This document shows positions 37,599 to 49,400 of a stretch of DNA of 64,000 nucleotides, piece by piece (the first letter of the stretch is position 1; each line of letters starts with the position of its first letter). Below the pieces are notes generated by a model. The model saw only the letters and a program-made list of their open reading frames with translations, had not been told where the DNA came from and did not search any database. The stretch comes from Flavobacteriales bacterium (GTDB taxonomy: Bacteria; Bacteroidota; Bacteroidia; Flavobacteriales_F; PHOS-HE28). Location of the stretch: NCBI GenBank assembly GCA_016717225.1, contig JADKGB010000019.1:29115-93114 (forward strand), given 5' to 3'. Position numbers and translations under genes: made by a program.

Positions 37599-38429
37599 TC
37601 AGAGCGCTAAGCGCCCTTGCTGCTCCATACTCATGCGCAACTGCCCTACTTCCTTGCGCAGATCGATCACGCTACGGGCTAGCTCGTCGCGACTCAGGTT
37701 CGGCTCTGGAAGCTCGCTGCTGATAAAGTGTACGAACTTCCAGATCTCCAGCACGTTACCTATCGCCGCTTCGTAGGGCGAATAGATCGGATTGGTGCTG
37801 CACAGCAACAGCGTGCCATTCTCTTTCAATTTGTTGTACACCACCTTGAACACGATACCGTCCTCCTTGGTAACCACGATATAAGGCTGTCCGTCCCGGA
37901 TCATTTGCCAGTTCTGAACGTACTCGCCGGTGACCCATGAGCCGTCGCTAACGGGAGGCATGCTGTCGCCACTGATCTGGAAGGTGCGATACTTGCGATC
38001 ACGCGCCAAGAAGGGCATTTGGAAGGTGGGCAGAATACTGATGTACTCCGGATCGGCATAGCCCATGGCGTAACCGGCCCGTGCTTTTTCGGGCACCAGT
38101 TCCACGTTCTCCCGGTTACCACTATCCACAGTGGTAGCCAGCACACGCAAGCGCTTGCCCGTCATGTCCACATCCCCGCCCCTTTCCAGAATGCCAAGCT
38201 GGCTTTCGCTCAATTCCGTGAGGTCGTGCTTCAGCAGCTTGTCAGTGCTGAGCTTGAAGTAGTCGCTGATGCGGATCAGCAGGTCCAAATTGGGTTCGGC
38301 ACTACCGTTCTCGTAGCCGCTCCAACTGGATCGTTTCACATCGAGTGCAATAGCGGTTTCTTCCTGGCTTCGGCCTCGGCGGGCTCTTAGCAGCTTGATG
38401 TTCGCTCCGAAAGTGGTGTTGCCTGCCAT
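37599..38429 (-). CDS. XRE-type repressor with S24 peptidase domain (LexA-like)
   Basis: A 276-residue protein. An N-terminal XRE helix-turn-helix reads GRSQEETAIALDVKRSSWSG (residues about 18-40). The C-terminal part is a peptidase S24 domain with the catalytic Ser in GDSMPPVSDG near residue 154 and the Lys in GIVFKVVY near residue 194. A potential self-cleavage Ala-Gly occurs in KARAGYAMGYAD. Proteins of this type act as SOS-like repressors in Bacteroidota and usually sit by Y-family and DnaE-type polymerase genes. Here a DnaE-type gene lies 650 bases away but divergent, and dinB is far off. A short coiled-coil-like tail (LRKEVGQLRMSMEQQ) is unusual. Confidence 0.9.
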   Translation of the reverse strand: MAGNTTFGANIKLLRARRGRSQEETAIALDVKRSSWSGYENGSAEPNLDLLIRISDYFKLSTDKLLKHDLTELSESQLGILERGGDVDMTGKRLRVLATTVDSGNRENVELVPEKARAGYAMGYADPEYISILPTFQMPFLARDRKYRTFQISGDSMPPVSDGSWVTGEYVQNWQMIRDGQPYIVVTKEDGIVFKVVYNKLKENGTLLLCSTNPIYSPYEAAIGNVLEIWKFVHFISSELPEPNLSRDELARSVIDLRKEVGQLRMSMEQQGRLAL

Positions 38430-38441
38430 GATCTCTTGGTA

Positions 38442-38990
38442 TTAGCGTTTGTCTTGCTTGTATCCGATCCGCTGCCGGGGCTGTTCCGGCGCGGGTGTCA
38501 GCATTTCGCGGATGTGATCGAAGAGAGTGCCGATGTCCTCATCATGCGCGGCCACTTTCGCCTCGATGCGTTCAAGTTTGTGGAGGATGTCCTGGTGGGT
38601 GAAGACCATCTCCCGCATGCGCACGAACAACTCGATGATCCGGATGCTCATCTGGATGGCCCGCTCGCTGCGGAGCACGTTGGCTAACATGAGCACACCA
38701 TGCTCTGTGAACGCGTAAGGCAGTGATCCGCCAGCGTGCCGCCTTGATGGTATCGCAAATTGCGATACCACATCACGAAACTCCTTGGCCGTCAGTTGGA
38801 ACATGAAACTCTTGGGGAAGCGTTCCAAATTCCTCTTCACCTGTTCGCGCAGTCGGAACGGCAACATTCCATAGAGTTCAGCCAAGTCCCGGTCCAGCAT
38901 CACCCGTTGACCACGGATGAACAGGATTCGCCCAGTGATCTCCGGATCGGCGAGCACAGCCTCCTCCCTATTTCCATCGCTGGTGCTCAT
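38442..38990 (-). CDS. ORF6N-domain DNA-binding protein
   Basis: A 182-residue protein. The first 110 residues match the ORF6N domain: ILFIRGQRVMLDRDLAELYG, FMFQLTAKEF, and LPYAFTEHGVLMLANVL. A C-terminal coiled-coil-like segment follows (QDILHKLERIEAKVAAHDED). ORF6N proteins are common in phages and in bacterial chromosomes and are thought to bind DNA, but their role is not settled. The gene is upstream of the S24 repressor on the same strand with 12 bases between them, so both probably share a promoter in the 93-base gap that faces the DnaE-like gene. Confidence 0.88.
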   Translation of the reverse strand: MSTSDGNREEAVLADPEITGRILFIRGQRVMLDRDLAELYGMLPFRLREQVKRNLERFPKSFMFQLTAKEFRDVVSQFAIPSRRHAGGSLPYAFTEHGVLMLANVLRSERAIQMSIRIIELFVRMREMVFTHQDILHKLERIEAKVAAHDEDIGTLFDHIREMLTPAPEQPRQRIGYKQDKR

Positions 38991-39026
38991 TGGGATCGTC
39001 TATTGACTATTTTACCGACATCAATA

Positions 39027-39043
39027 TGACGGTTTCCGCGTCA
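39027..39043. promoter_or_regulatory. Candidate operator in the divergent ORF6N/DnaE promoter region
   Basis: TGACG-GTTTCCG-CGTCA is a perfect 5-bp inverted repeat with 7-base spacing, 37 bases after the ORF6N start and 41 before the polymerase start. A TTGACT and ATATGA lie just upstream on the plus strand. An S24 repressor is encoded next door, so this could be its binding site. It is a single short palindrome, so support is weak. Confidence 0.3.
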
Positions 39044-39083
39044 AATGTAGTTCCGACTTTGAACTTTCCAAATCCGGAGGTCC

Positions 39084-42000
39084 GTGTACATCAACTGCCA
39101 CAGCTGGTTCAGCTTCAAGTATGGGGTTATGAAGCCCGAAACGCTTTTGGAAGAAGCGCAGAAGGCTGGCGTTCGCGCGCTCGCACTCACCGATATCCAT
39201 TGTACTGCCGGCATCCCCGATCTCGTACGGTTAGCGGAGAAGGACTACGGCATAAAGCCCATCGCTGGCATCGAGTTCCGCCAAGGTCATCGCTTGCTCT
39301 ACATCGGCTTGGCGAAGGACAACAATGGCTTCCAGCAGCTGTGCGAGTTGCTCAGCCCGCACCTGTTGGATGGGGAGACCTTGCCCGAACGCGCCCCGGA
39401 ACTGTCAGGAGCCTTCTTCATCTATCCCTTCAGCGCCGCGCCCGCGCAGCTCCGACCCAACGAACGCATCGGCATCAAGCCCTCCGATCTCACTCGGTTG
39501 CCTTTCAGCCCGTGGGCGAAGCGAACACACGAGCTTGTCACACTATTGCCCGTCACCTTCCGCAGCAACCCCGGGTCGAGCCCGGGGGACTTCAACACGC
39601 ACCGGTTACTGCGCACCGTGGCGAAGAACACCGTGGTGAGCATGTTGCCATCGGAGGAATTGGCGGCACCTGACGAGAGCTTCCGCACAGAGGAGGAAGT
39701 ACGGCGCATCTACCGCGACTTCCCACAGCTGTTGGACAACACGCAGCGATTGCTGGAGGCGTGCAGCATCGCCTTCGATGGGAAGGACAAGACCCAGGAG
39801 GTGGTGGGCGCAAGCCGCGCGCACGATCGCGAGAAGCTTCACCGCGATACCCGCGAAGGCCTGCTCTACCGCTACCCGAACGCAACACCCAAGGTGCTCA
39901 CACGCATGGAGCATGAGCTCGACGTGATCGAGCGCATGGGCTTCATCAGCTACTTCCTCATCAACCAGGACATCGTGCGGTTCGCGCGCAGCAAGGGCTT
40001 CTTCCATGTGGGGCGAGGAAGCGGCGCCAACAGCTTGGTGGCCTATTGCCTGGGCATCACCGATGTGGACCCCATCGAGCTGGACCTCTACTTCGAGCGC
40101 TTCATCAATCCCGCGCGCCGCAAGCCGCCCGACTTCGATATCGACTTCAGTTGGAAGGACCGCGACGAAGTGTACCGTTATGTCTTCGCGAAGTACAACG
40201 AAGGCAAAGGCGGTTACCACCACGTGGCGCAGATCGCCACCTACACCACCTTCCAGTGGCGCGGGGCCATTCGCGAATTGGGCAAGGCGGTGGGACTTCC
40301 TCCGGAAGAGATCGATGCGCTGAGCGAAGGCGAGCGCGGCTACTACGCGCGCGGCCGTCCCAGTGCGCGCGCCAACAGCAACGACCTCGACAAGGTGGCG
40401 CAGGCGGTGATCCGGTACGGCAAGCACCTGCTGGGCATGCCGCACCACCTGGGCATTCATGCGGCGGGCCTACTCGTGAGCGAACGACCGATCACGTGCT
40501 ACACCGCATTGCACCGACCGCCGAAGGGATTCCCTGTTACGCAGTTCAGCATGCTCGAAGCAGAGGACCTCGGCCTGCACAAGTTCGACCTGCTCAGCCA
40601 ACGTGGACTTGGCCACATCCGCGATGCGGTGGAGTTGGTGGAACGCAATGGCGAGCACATCGACATCCACGACATACCGGGCTTCAAACAGGATCCGGCG
40701 ATCAAGGAACTCATCAAGGTCGGCAACACCATCGGCTGCTTCTATGTGGAAAGCCCGGCCATGCGCATGCTGCTGAAGAAGCTGAAGGTGGACGACTACC
40801 TCGGCCTTGTTGCCGCGAGCAGCATCATTCGTCCGGGCGTGGCGGAAAGCGGCATGATGCGCGAGTATCTGCTCCGGCACAACGATCCGGAGCGCATCAA
40901 ACTGGCACCACCCGAACTCTTGCGCATCATGCCCGAGACCTACGGCGTGATGGTCTACCAGGAGGACGTGCTGAAGGTGGCGCACTACTATGCGGGCCTC
41001 GACCTGGAAGAGGCGGACACGCTGCGCCGCGGCATGACGGCGCGCTTCCGCGAACGGCCGGAGTTCAAAGTGGTGCAGGAGAAGTACTTCGCCAACTGCA
41101 AGGCGAAAGGCCACCCCGATGCCGAAGCAGCCGAGATCTGGCGCCAGATCGAAAGCTTCGCCAGCTTCAGTTTCGCGAAAGGGCACAGCGCCAGCTACGC
41201 CGTGGAGAGCTACCAGAGCCTCTACTTGAAAGCGCATCATCCGCTGGAATTCCTCGTGGGCGTGGCGAACAACTTCGGTGGCTTCTACCACACGGAGTTC
41301 TACCTCCACGAAGCGAAACGCAGCGGTGCGACGATCGAAGCACCGTGCATCAACACCAGCGAGCAGCTCTGCTCCTTGCAAGGCAAGCGCATCGTCCTCG
41401 GACTGGGGAACGTGAAGAGCCTCGAAACAGAAACGATCCAGCTCATTCTGCATGAGCGCGAACAACGGGGACCCTTCACCGATCTGCAGGACCTGCTGAA
41501 GCGTGTGCCACTGCATGTGGAGCAAGCACGCATCCTTATCCGCGTGGGCGCTTTGCGCTTCACCGGAAAGAGCAAGCCTTCCCTGTTGTGGGACCTTACG
41601 CTGTTACACCGCCCAGCGCGCGTGAACACCGATGGCGACCTCTTCATCACCAAAGTGGAAGAACCCAAACTGCCCGACCTGCAGCACTATCCGCTGGCCG
41701 ATGCTTACGACGAACTGGACCTGCTGGGCTTTCCATTGTGCGATCCGTTCTCGCTGGCGAATACTGCTCCGGGCCTTGAGCCACGAGCCGCGCTTTGTCA
41801 CAGCCAGTTCGTGGCTCAAACTCCGCACACCATCCTGCGCGGGACATGCATGCGCACGTGGGCCAGCGGGTGGAGATGCTCGGCTACATGATCCACGTGA
41901 AGACCACCACCACGAACAGCGGATCATACATGAGCTTCGGCTCCTTCATCGATACCGCCGGTGATTTCTGGGACAGCACGCAGTTCCCTTCCGTGGCTGA

Positions 42001-42262
42001 GCGCTTCCCCTTCCGTGGGCGGGGTGTGTATCGCCTTAGTGGCTATGTGGAAGAGGAATTCGGGCATGTGAGTTTGCGCACGCAGTTCGTGGAGAAGCTG
42101 CCGTGGAAGCCGGATCCGAGGTATGGGGAGAAGTATCATACTTTTCCAAGGTGCTGTCGACCGCTGAACGGCAAAGCGCGGGGTCACCGGGTCGCGCGCG
42201 TGAAGCGGTCCTCACCGCAAGGAGGCGATCCTCCTCCGTGGGCACGTACTCGACCCTGCTAA
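39084..42262 (+). CDS. DnaE-like DNA polymerase III alpha subunit (frame broken by an inverted-repeat insertion)
   Basis: The first frame encodes 935 residues from a GTG at 39084, preceded by GGAGG, and ends at 41891. An N-terminal PHP domain (MYINCHSWFSFKYG, LALTDIHCTAG) is followed by the C-family palm (FHVGRGSGANSLVAYCL, PDFDIDFSW near residue 350) and helix-hairpin-helix segments. The C-terminal OB-like domain continues in another frame as HVGQRVEMLGYMIHVK and ends about 42135 (KLPWKPDPRYGEK). Total length is near 1000, like DnaE2/ImuC-type polymerases, not the 1400-residue replicative type. The break is caused by a 44-nt inverted repeat (41776-41819). The downstream 42 codons to 42262 have no family likeness. 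Confidence 0.85.
41776..41819. repeat. 44-nt perfect inverted repeat inserted in the polymerase gene
   Basis: TTGAGCCACGA (41776-41786) and its exact complement TCGTGGCTCAA (41809-41819) enclose a 22-base loop. If these 44 bases are removed, the codon starting at 41775 becomes CAC and the frame reads ANTAPGHSAHHPARDMHAHV and on into the OB domain, so the element alone accounts for the frameshift. No target-site duplication is obvious and I saw no second copy by eye in the window. It may be a small palindromic mobile element, or an assembly artefact. Confidence 0.7.
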
Positions 42263-42809
42263 AGAGAAGCAGGATGAAGACCCTTCTGGACGACCGAGCC
42301 CTACAAGACGACCGCCGCCGAGAGACGTTCCTGTCTGCCACTTCTGGCTGGGTAAATGCGTCATCCGAGATGGCCGCGTCGTTCCAGCCTCCCTTCGCTC
42401 GCCGAGCGACCAAGCCCGACAAGGCCATTGACAAATGGCTCGCGAAGATAGTGGACAGAACCTGGCGGCTGAGCGCCGCTCGGAAAGCCATCTTTTACTA
42501 CTGGTCGAAGCTCACCAGGTCCAAAACATACAGCCTTGGAAACGGTGAATTCTGAAAATCGCTTCAGGGAGGCGATGGTCGGTCTTGCTCCAGAAATCCC
42601 CGGAACATCGGCCGACCCCTCTGGAGCGACATCAACCGCGTCTCAAGGTGAAGTTGCCCGTCGGAGCCTGTCACAAGCATCTCTATCCCCTGTCGCCGAA
42701 CAGCGAGGGCTTCATCGATTGGCTTAGTCCGACGGCTCAGAAGCGGAAACAGGCAGATGGAAATCGGGACCAGCGATAACAGGATGTGTTCAACGAGACG
42801 CGAACCACC
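42136..42809. other. Hairpin-rich tract with no recognisable gene
   Basis: Between the end of polymerase homology and the M1 gene lie about 670 bases in which I recognise no protein family on either strand, although several frames stay open by chance. It contains many short stems: GCGCG...CGCGC at 42176-42197, GCGGT-CCTC-ACCGC at 42205-42218, AGGAGG-CGAT-CCTCCT at 42220-42235, CCTGCT...AGCAGG at 42255-42273, TCGCTCG-C-CGAGCGA at 42395-42409 and GCGGC...GCCGC at 42465-42479. It does not match RNase P RNA, tmRNA or group II intron domain V by eye. It may be foreign sequence, a structured RNA or a misjoin. Confidence 0.45.
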
Positions 42810-45800
42810 TTACTCCACTTCTCTCCTATCGTCCTCCCCTTCCCGATCGAAGAACAAGTGATCGGGATCCACCACCACGGCCTTCGGCTTGCGCGATACG
42901 ACCAGTCGGATGGCGTTCGGCCCGGAACGCAGGCGAACGCGTTGCTTCATTTCGCCACCGCCCTCCAACTCCACCGCAACATCGAGCCAGTCGTTCATCG
43001 GCACTTCCGTTTCCTTGCCCAAAGAGTCGGTGTACAGCTTGGCGCAGTTGATCCCGACATCAACGGTCCACGTTCCGTCAGCGTTGGTCTTCGCATTGGC
43101 GCTTGTAACGGCGTTGCGGTAGAAGGTGATGTGTTTGAGGCCATCCTCTACCAGGTAACGCAGGCTATCGGGTGTGACCGCTTCCAGTGAACGGTACAGA
43201 TCGAGCGTGGTGGGATAGGGTGCCCCCTTGAAGGCGAACGAATCAACGAAAGCCCGGTACGCCGCATTCACGCGCGCTTCGCCGATGAAGTCGCGCAAAC
43301 CGTACATCACCACACTGCCTTTGTTGTAGTGTATGTACTGCTGGTTCTCCACCTTCATCAGTGGCATTTCGCCGGTGCCTTCCTGTCCTCGCCCACGCAA
43401 GTAGTTGTCGCGCTCGTACTTCAGGAACTTGCGCATGGCCCCTCGGCCATACTCCTTCTCCAGCACCATGAGCGCGGTGTACTGTGCCATGCTCTCCACC
43501 ATCATGGTGGACCCTTGCATGCGCGGGCCAAGCACCTGATGGCCCCACCACTGGTGCGCCACCTCATGCGCCACCACGTAGTACACCATGTCGATCCGCG
43601 ACGTGTCGCGCAGGTCAGTGATGAAGCCGATGGCCTCGCTGTAGGGCATGGTGGCCGGGAAGGACTGTGCGAACCGACGATAGCGCGGGAACTCGATGAT
43701 GCGCGCCACCTTGTGCTGATATGGACCGAAGTTCTCCGATGCGTAGGCGATGGCGTCGCGCATGCTCTTCAACATCCGAGGGACGTTCGTGCCGTGTTCG
43801 GGATGGTGGTACACCTCAAGTGTTACGTCACCAGCCTGCTCGCGTGACACCGCATACCGTGCACTAAGCACCGACCAGAAATTGAAGATAGGCGTCTCGC
43901 CCTCGTAGCGAAACCAGCGCTTCCCGTTCGCCTCCCATTCCTTCTTCAAGGTACCCGGCGCGATGCCGATCTGATCCGAAGTGGTACCGATGGTACAGGC
44001 GAATCGGATGTGATCCGGCATGTTCCATCGTTTCGTTCGTGCCGCGATCGCGGGGATCATCGCTCAGCAACGCCATCCGCCGCTTCACGGGTAGCCCGAG
44101 CTTACGGCGCGTTCCAGGATCTTCCAGCTCCACTTCGGGCTGGTAGCCGATCATGGGCAACAGGTCCAGCGTGTTCAGGAAAGTACCGTTCTCCACCAGC
44201 GAAAGGAATTCGACGTCGTTGGCGAAGCCCTTCGGTGCCCATTCGCCGTTGAATACCATTTGAACGGAGTCGCCCGGAAGCATCGCCGTGTTCAAGCGGA
44301 ACATCCGTTGGAAGCGGGCACTGTCGTTGAGCACCTCCATAGCGCTCGGCACGCTGAAGGTCATCCGCATATGGTCCGGCAGGCTGAACCAGAGCGTATC
44401 CACTGGAACGCTGCATTTGTTGGTCAATGTGAGGTTCGCCTTGTAGCGGATGGCGCGGTCCTCAGGATCGAGTTCCACGGTGATATCCACCGCGGTGAAG
44501 TGCGGCAGCGGTGTGCTCCTGTAACGCTTGTACGTCTGCTCGTAGGCGACTTGCAAGGCTTCGGAGTCCTGTTCGGTGACCGGTTCGTTCAAGACGCGGG
44601 TGTTGTAGAAACCGAAGGCCAGCGATACACACCAAGCACCGAACGCGAGTGCACCGATCCGCCAAGCACGCCGCCAGCGCACACCTGCGATGCGCATGCG
44701 CCACTTCCACTTATCCTCTCCACCGCGCACGGCCGACAGCGCCGCGATGAACAGCAAGCACGCCGCGAACGCCAGCCAGTAGGTTCGGAAGAAGAGCCAC
44801 GGCACCAGGAACGGCCCGAACCCGTTGAGGTCGCTGTACATCATGCGCGGGGCGCCGAAGAGGACAACGAGGTTGGAGCTGATCTTCAAGAAACCCCAGA
44901 CCATGGAATTTGTGGCGAAGAGCACGATGAAGAGGCCGAAGCCCATGTACTTGTTGTTCACTAACAGTTGTATGGCAAGCGCCAGGGCCGACCAGAACGC
45001 GAAGGCGAACATCCCAGGCACCAGCAAGTACGTGACGTAAAGGCCGGGTCGAACATGGGTGTAGCCGCTGATCAACTGCCGCCCCATGCCCGCCAGGCCC
45101 ATCAGAACCAAGAGACCAAGACCAATGAGCAGGAGCACTGTGTACTTCGCCAGAACAAGTGTGCGCAAATGAACTGGTAACCCGCTGGTGATACCGTCCA
45201 CGTTCGTCTCACGATCCCGCCACACCAACTCGCCACTGTAGAAGGTGATGATCACCACCATGATCACCAGCGACACACTGCGTATGAGGTCGATGACATT
45301 ATAGGTCACCGGCCAGGAATGGTTGCCGGACATGTATGTTACCTCCGATAGCGCGAAGACCACCATGGTCATGCACAGACCGATGATGATCCACGAGATC
45401 GGCGTACGAAGGAGGCCAACGAGGTCCGATCGCACAAGCCCAACGAATTGGTGCAGGTGCGTTGACCAACCTCTTCTTGGCCGGCTCGTAGGAACGGTGG
45501 TGAGGCCCGCCAAGGCGAACGGTTGCACATCTGGTAGAGCAGGAGCGGTACTTCTGCGTTCCGTGAAGGAGAAGCGCATGTAGCCGATCGCGAAGACGGC
45601 AGCGCCGATGGCGAGCCACAACAAACGATTCCATGTCAACGGGCCGATCACAGGAAGCAGGCGCGTGTTCTGATCGAGCACGCTCCAGTACCGCGTCACC
45701 TGGTCCAAGGCGCGGTTGCCGAACGGATCGAGCAGCGAGGAGAGCAAGGCATTGTCCACCTCCGTGGAATAGGCGGAGGCGATACCGCTGAGCACGATGA

Positions 45801-46350
45801 GCGCGACCGAGGTGACGAAGGCCGCCGCCGTGGACCGTACATGCGAGGCGATGGCGAACATCATTGCACTTTGGAACACGATGCTCGTGAGACCGAACCA
45901 AAGGATCGCTTGGGCATGTACCGCCCAGCTGTTCGGCCCGAAACGGATGGGGTCTCCATACGGAACCCAGCTCCCAACGACCAGGCCGAGCGAGATCCCT
46001 AGCACAGGGATCAGTGCGACAAGCGTGCTACCTACGAAGCGTCCGAGGATGTACTGCCTGCGCGTGACAACCGTACTGAAGATGATATCGGAGGTTCGAC
46101 AAGCGAAGTCGCGGATGGCTGTCGCATTCACGAAGGCTGTGACCATGGGCAGCCAGAGGAACGCGAGGTTCGCATACAGCTGGTACACATGCAACGGCGA
46201 GTTGGCATGTACCATGCCCGGGCTTCCCTCGCCACCACCTTCGAAGACCGCGATCGCGAAACAGAACGCGAAGGACAAGCCCAGGAAGATCCACAGCTGT
46301 GGCTGCCGCATCCAGAAACGGAACTCGAAGAGGATGAGGCGGGAGATCAT
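42810..46350 (-). CDS. ABC-2 permease/M1 aminopeptidase fusion, second copy (one frameshift)
   Basis: Two frames, 46350-43864 and 44060-42810, are parts of one gene of about 1180 residues. The first has a membrane part with about 12 helices (opening MISRLILFEFRFWMRQPQLW) and the start of the peptidase. The second completes the M1 peptidase, including AHEVAHQWWGHQVLG and the downstream VESMAQY that supplies the third zinc ligand. They align end to end with the intact paralogue at 46483-50073, with a single-base shift between about 44010 and 44040. This is either a consensus error or an inactivating mutation. It lies downstream of that paralogue in the same operon, after 132 bases without features. 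Confidence 0.85.
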
Positions 46351-46482
46351 TCAACCACGGATGAACACAACTGTACACTGATCGAATGCGATCACAACGA
46401 ATTCGTCACATCACCGAACGCGTCTGCCCACTGGGTCGACACCGAAGCAGGTCGTCGCTAGCGGCACTGCATACTCCGACCC

Positions 46483-49400
46483 TCACTCCACCTGCACCTT
46501 CTTCATGTTGTCCTGCATCACCCGGTCGAAGAACAGGTTGTCACGATCGATCACCGCTTGCATGGGCTTGGCTTCCACGATGAAGGTGAACTCGTTCACG
46601 CCGGTCTTCAATCGCAAGCGCCGGTGCAGAAGCGGTATGTCGTTCTTCGACTTGTCCGCCTTGCGGCCGAAGGCCGGGTAGCGCAGGATGTCGATGTCCA
46701 TCCAATCGTTCATCTCCGCCGCGGTCTCACGACCAAGCGTATCGGCGTAGTTCTTCTCGCACACCAGCTTCAGCTTCACCTCATAGGTGCTATCCGGCAG
46801 CATGCGCGCCGTGGCCTCCTCTACACGGTTGTTGTACAGCGTTATCCGCTCGAAGCCATCGATCAACAAGTACGCGAGACTATCAGGCACCACCTCCTCC
46901 AGTTCGCGGTACATGTCAAGGGCTGTCGGATAGGGCGCATCAGCATAGGCGAACGTATCCACCAATGCCTTGAACGCCTGGTTCAAGCTGTCTTCCCCGA
47001 CGAAATCGCGCAGGCAGTACAGGATGACACTGGCCTTGTTGTAGTGGATGTAGCCTTGGTTCTCCACTTCGAGCAAGGGGACCTCCTTCAATTCCTCCGT
47101 GCCACGTGAACGCTGGTAGCGGTCACTCTCGAGCTTCAGGAATTTCCGCATTTGGTCGCGGCCGTATTCGTCCTCCATGACCATGAGCGCACTGTACTGC
47201 GCCATGCTCTCACTGAGCAACGTACCCCCTTGCATATCGGCCCCGATCACCTGGTGCGCCCACCATTGGTGCCCCATCTCGTGCGCCACCACATAGAACA
47301 CCATGTCGATGTCCGTGGTGTCGCTGAAGTCGGCGATGAAGCCGATGCCCTCGCTGTACGGCATGGTACCGGGGAAGGCCTGCGCGAAGCTTTGGTAGCG
47401 GGGGAACTCGATGATGCGTGCCTGCTTATGGCGGTACGGACCGAAGTGGTCATTGTAGTACGCCAGCGACTTCTTGATGCTGTTGGCCATGCGCGGCACG
47501 TTCACGGCATGGCTGGGGTGGTAGTACACCTCCACGTCCACATTGCGCCACTTCTCCCGATGCACTTCGTAACGCGCGCTCATGAACGAATAGAAGTTCA
47601 TGCTCTTGTGATCCACTTCGTAGTGGAAGTAGCGCCTGCCATTGGCGGTCCACTCCTTCATCAACGATCCGGGTGCGATGGCGATCTGGTCGGGCGAGGT
47701 GCTGATGGTGGTACGCACGTTCACCCAATCACTGTTCTGCATCAGATAGGTCTGCATGCGCTTGGCGGGATCGGCCGTAAGGCGTTGCATGCGCTCCTTG
47801 GGCGGTAGGTCGTGGTCTTTGCGGTCGCTTCGATCCAGCAACTCGCCACCGGCCTCGTAGCCGATGCGCGGCAGCAGGTCCATGTTGTTGAAGAAGGTGC
47901 CGTTGTGGTTCAACTGCATCACGCTCACGTCGTTCTCGAAGCCATGCTCTTCGTGCGTTGCGATCACCTTGAAGTGCAGGTCGGCACCCGGTGCAAGAGG
48001 AGGGGTCAGGCGATAGATGCGGTAGTTCACACGCTCATCGTCCACAAGTAACTCGGCGCCGGGGATCTCCAGTTCCTGCTCAATGCCTTCGCCGAGGAGC
48101 AAATGCAAGGAGTCGATGGGTTCGGCGCCCTTGTTCTGCACGGTTACTTCCGCCACGCTCTTCAAGCTGCGTTCCTCAGGCACCAGGTCGATGGTGAAGG
48201 TGATGTCGGTGTAGTGCGGTTGAAGGATGCCGTCGTACTTCTTGTAGGTCTTCTCGTAGTAGGCCTGATCGTCCTCTTGCTCGTCGCTTCCAGTGATCTC
48301 GTTCAACACTTTCGTGTTGTAGTAGTTCCAGGCGCCAAGGCAGATCCACGCGGCAACCACGGGAATAGCCAGCCACTTGCTGTCCTTCAACCGGACCTGT
48401 GCCAACCGGCCGCGCATCTTGATGCTCGTTTCCTTGCCGCGTACCCAGAAGAGCAGTGTGAGTACGAGCAGGATCGCAGCGAAAGCCCACCAGTAGGCCT
48501 TGAACCAGAGCCAAGCCTCCAGCGCGGTGCCGTAGGCGTTCATATCGGAATAGGTAACGTTCGGCGAAGAATTGAAGCTCACCAGGTTGCTGCTCACGTC
48601 GAGCGAGCTCCACAACAATACGTTCACGCCGAGGAAGACGAGAAAGACCGCATAACCCACGTACTTGTTGTTCACCAGCACGTGGATGAGCATGGACAAG
48701 GCGGCTACCACGCCGAAGCCGAGAATGCCCGGCAGGATGTAATTGCCCATGTACACGCCTGGCTCCAAATGCGTGTAACCCAGGATCAATTGGAAGATCA
48801 TGCCGCCAAGGGTGGTGATGAGCAGTACGCACAACAGGAGCATGAGCAGCGCCACGTACTTGCCGATCATGCCCAAGCCCAGCGGGAGCGGTGTAGCGTC
48901 GTGGATCTCATCGAGCTTGGGTTCGCGCTCCTTCCACACGAGCAGGCCACTGTAGAAGGTGATCAGGATCATGGTGAACAAGCCGAAGCCACCCTCGATC
49001 ACCTCGATCACATGATAGGTGACCGGGAAGATGGTGTTCTCATAGAGCGAGGTGGAGAACCCCAGGTTCAAGAACATGTTCAACAGCCCGATGAGGGTGA
49101 CCAGGATGAAGGCCGTGCCCTTGAACATGCCGGTGAAGTCGTTCCACACAAGGTGACGGAACTGTCGAAGACGCGCTTCCCTGCCATGCGTACGCGTGAC
49201 TTTCGGCACAGCGATGGTGGATGCCGTGATCGCTTGCGCATCGTTCGTTGGGAGCACTGCCGGGCTCTTTACCGCACGATCGGTGAAACTGAAACGCCAG
49301 TAACCGAAGGCGAAGATCCCGGCAGAGATAGCTAGCCACAGCAACCGGTTCCAGAGGAAGACGCCATGCATCGGAAGCAGCAAGGTGTTCTTGTCATCCA

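Noticed and set aside
40046..41455. A 469-codon frame in the polymerase region
   Set aside because: An Arg/Pro/Gly/His-rich out-of-frame shadow of the DnaE-like gene.
40470..41525. A 351-codon frame on the minus strand in the same region
   Set aside because: A His/Ala-rich shadow with no motif, antisense to catalytic domains.
41760..41900. Programmed ribosomal frameshifting in the polymerase gene
   Set aside because: No slippery heptamer or fit to a -1/+1 site was seen at the break, and the 44-nt element explains the change completely.
42136..42809. tmRNA, RNase P RNA or group II intron in the hairpin-rich tract
   Set aside because: None of their conserved core sequences was found on either strand by eye.
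48103..49335. A 410-codon plus-strand frame across the permease/M1 fusion
   Set aside because: Antisense to a well-supported gene; rich in His, Gln and Asp and with no domain.
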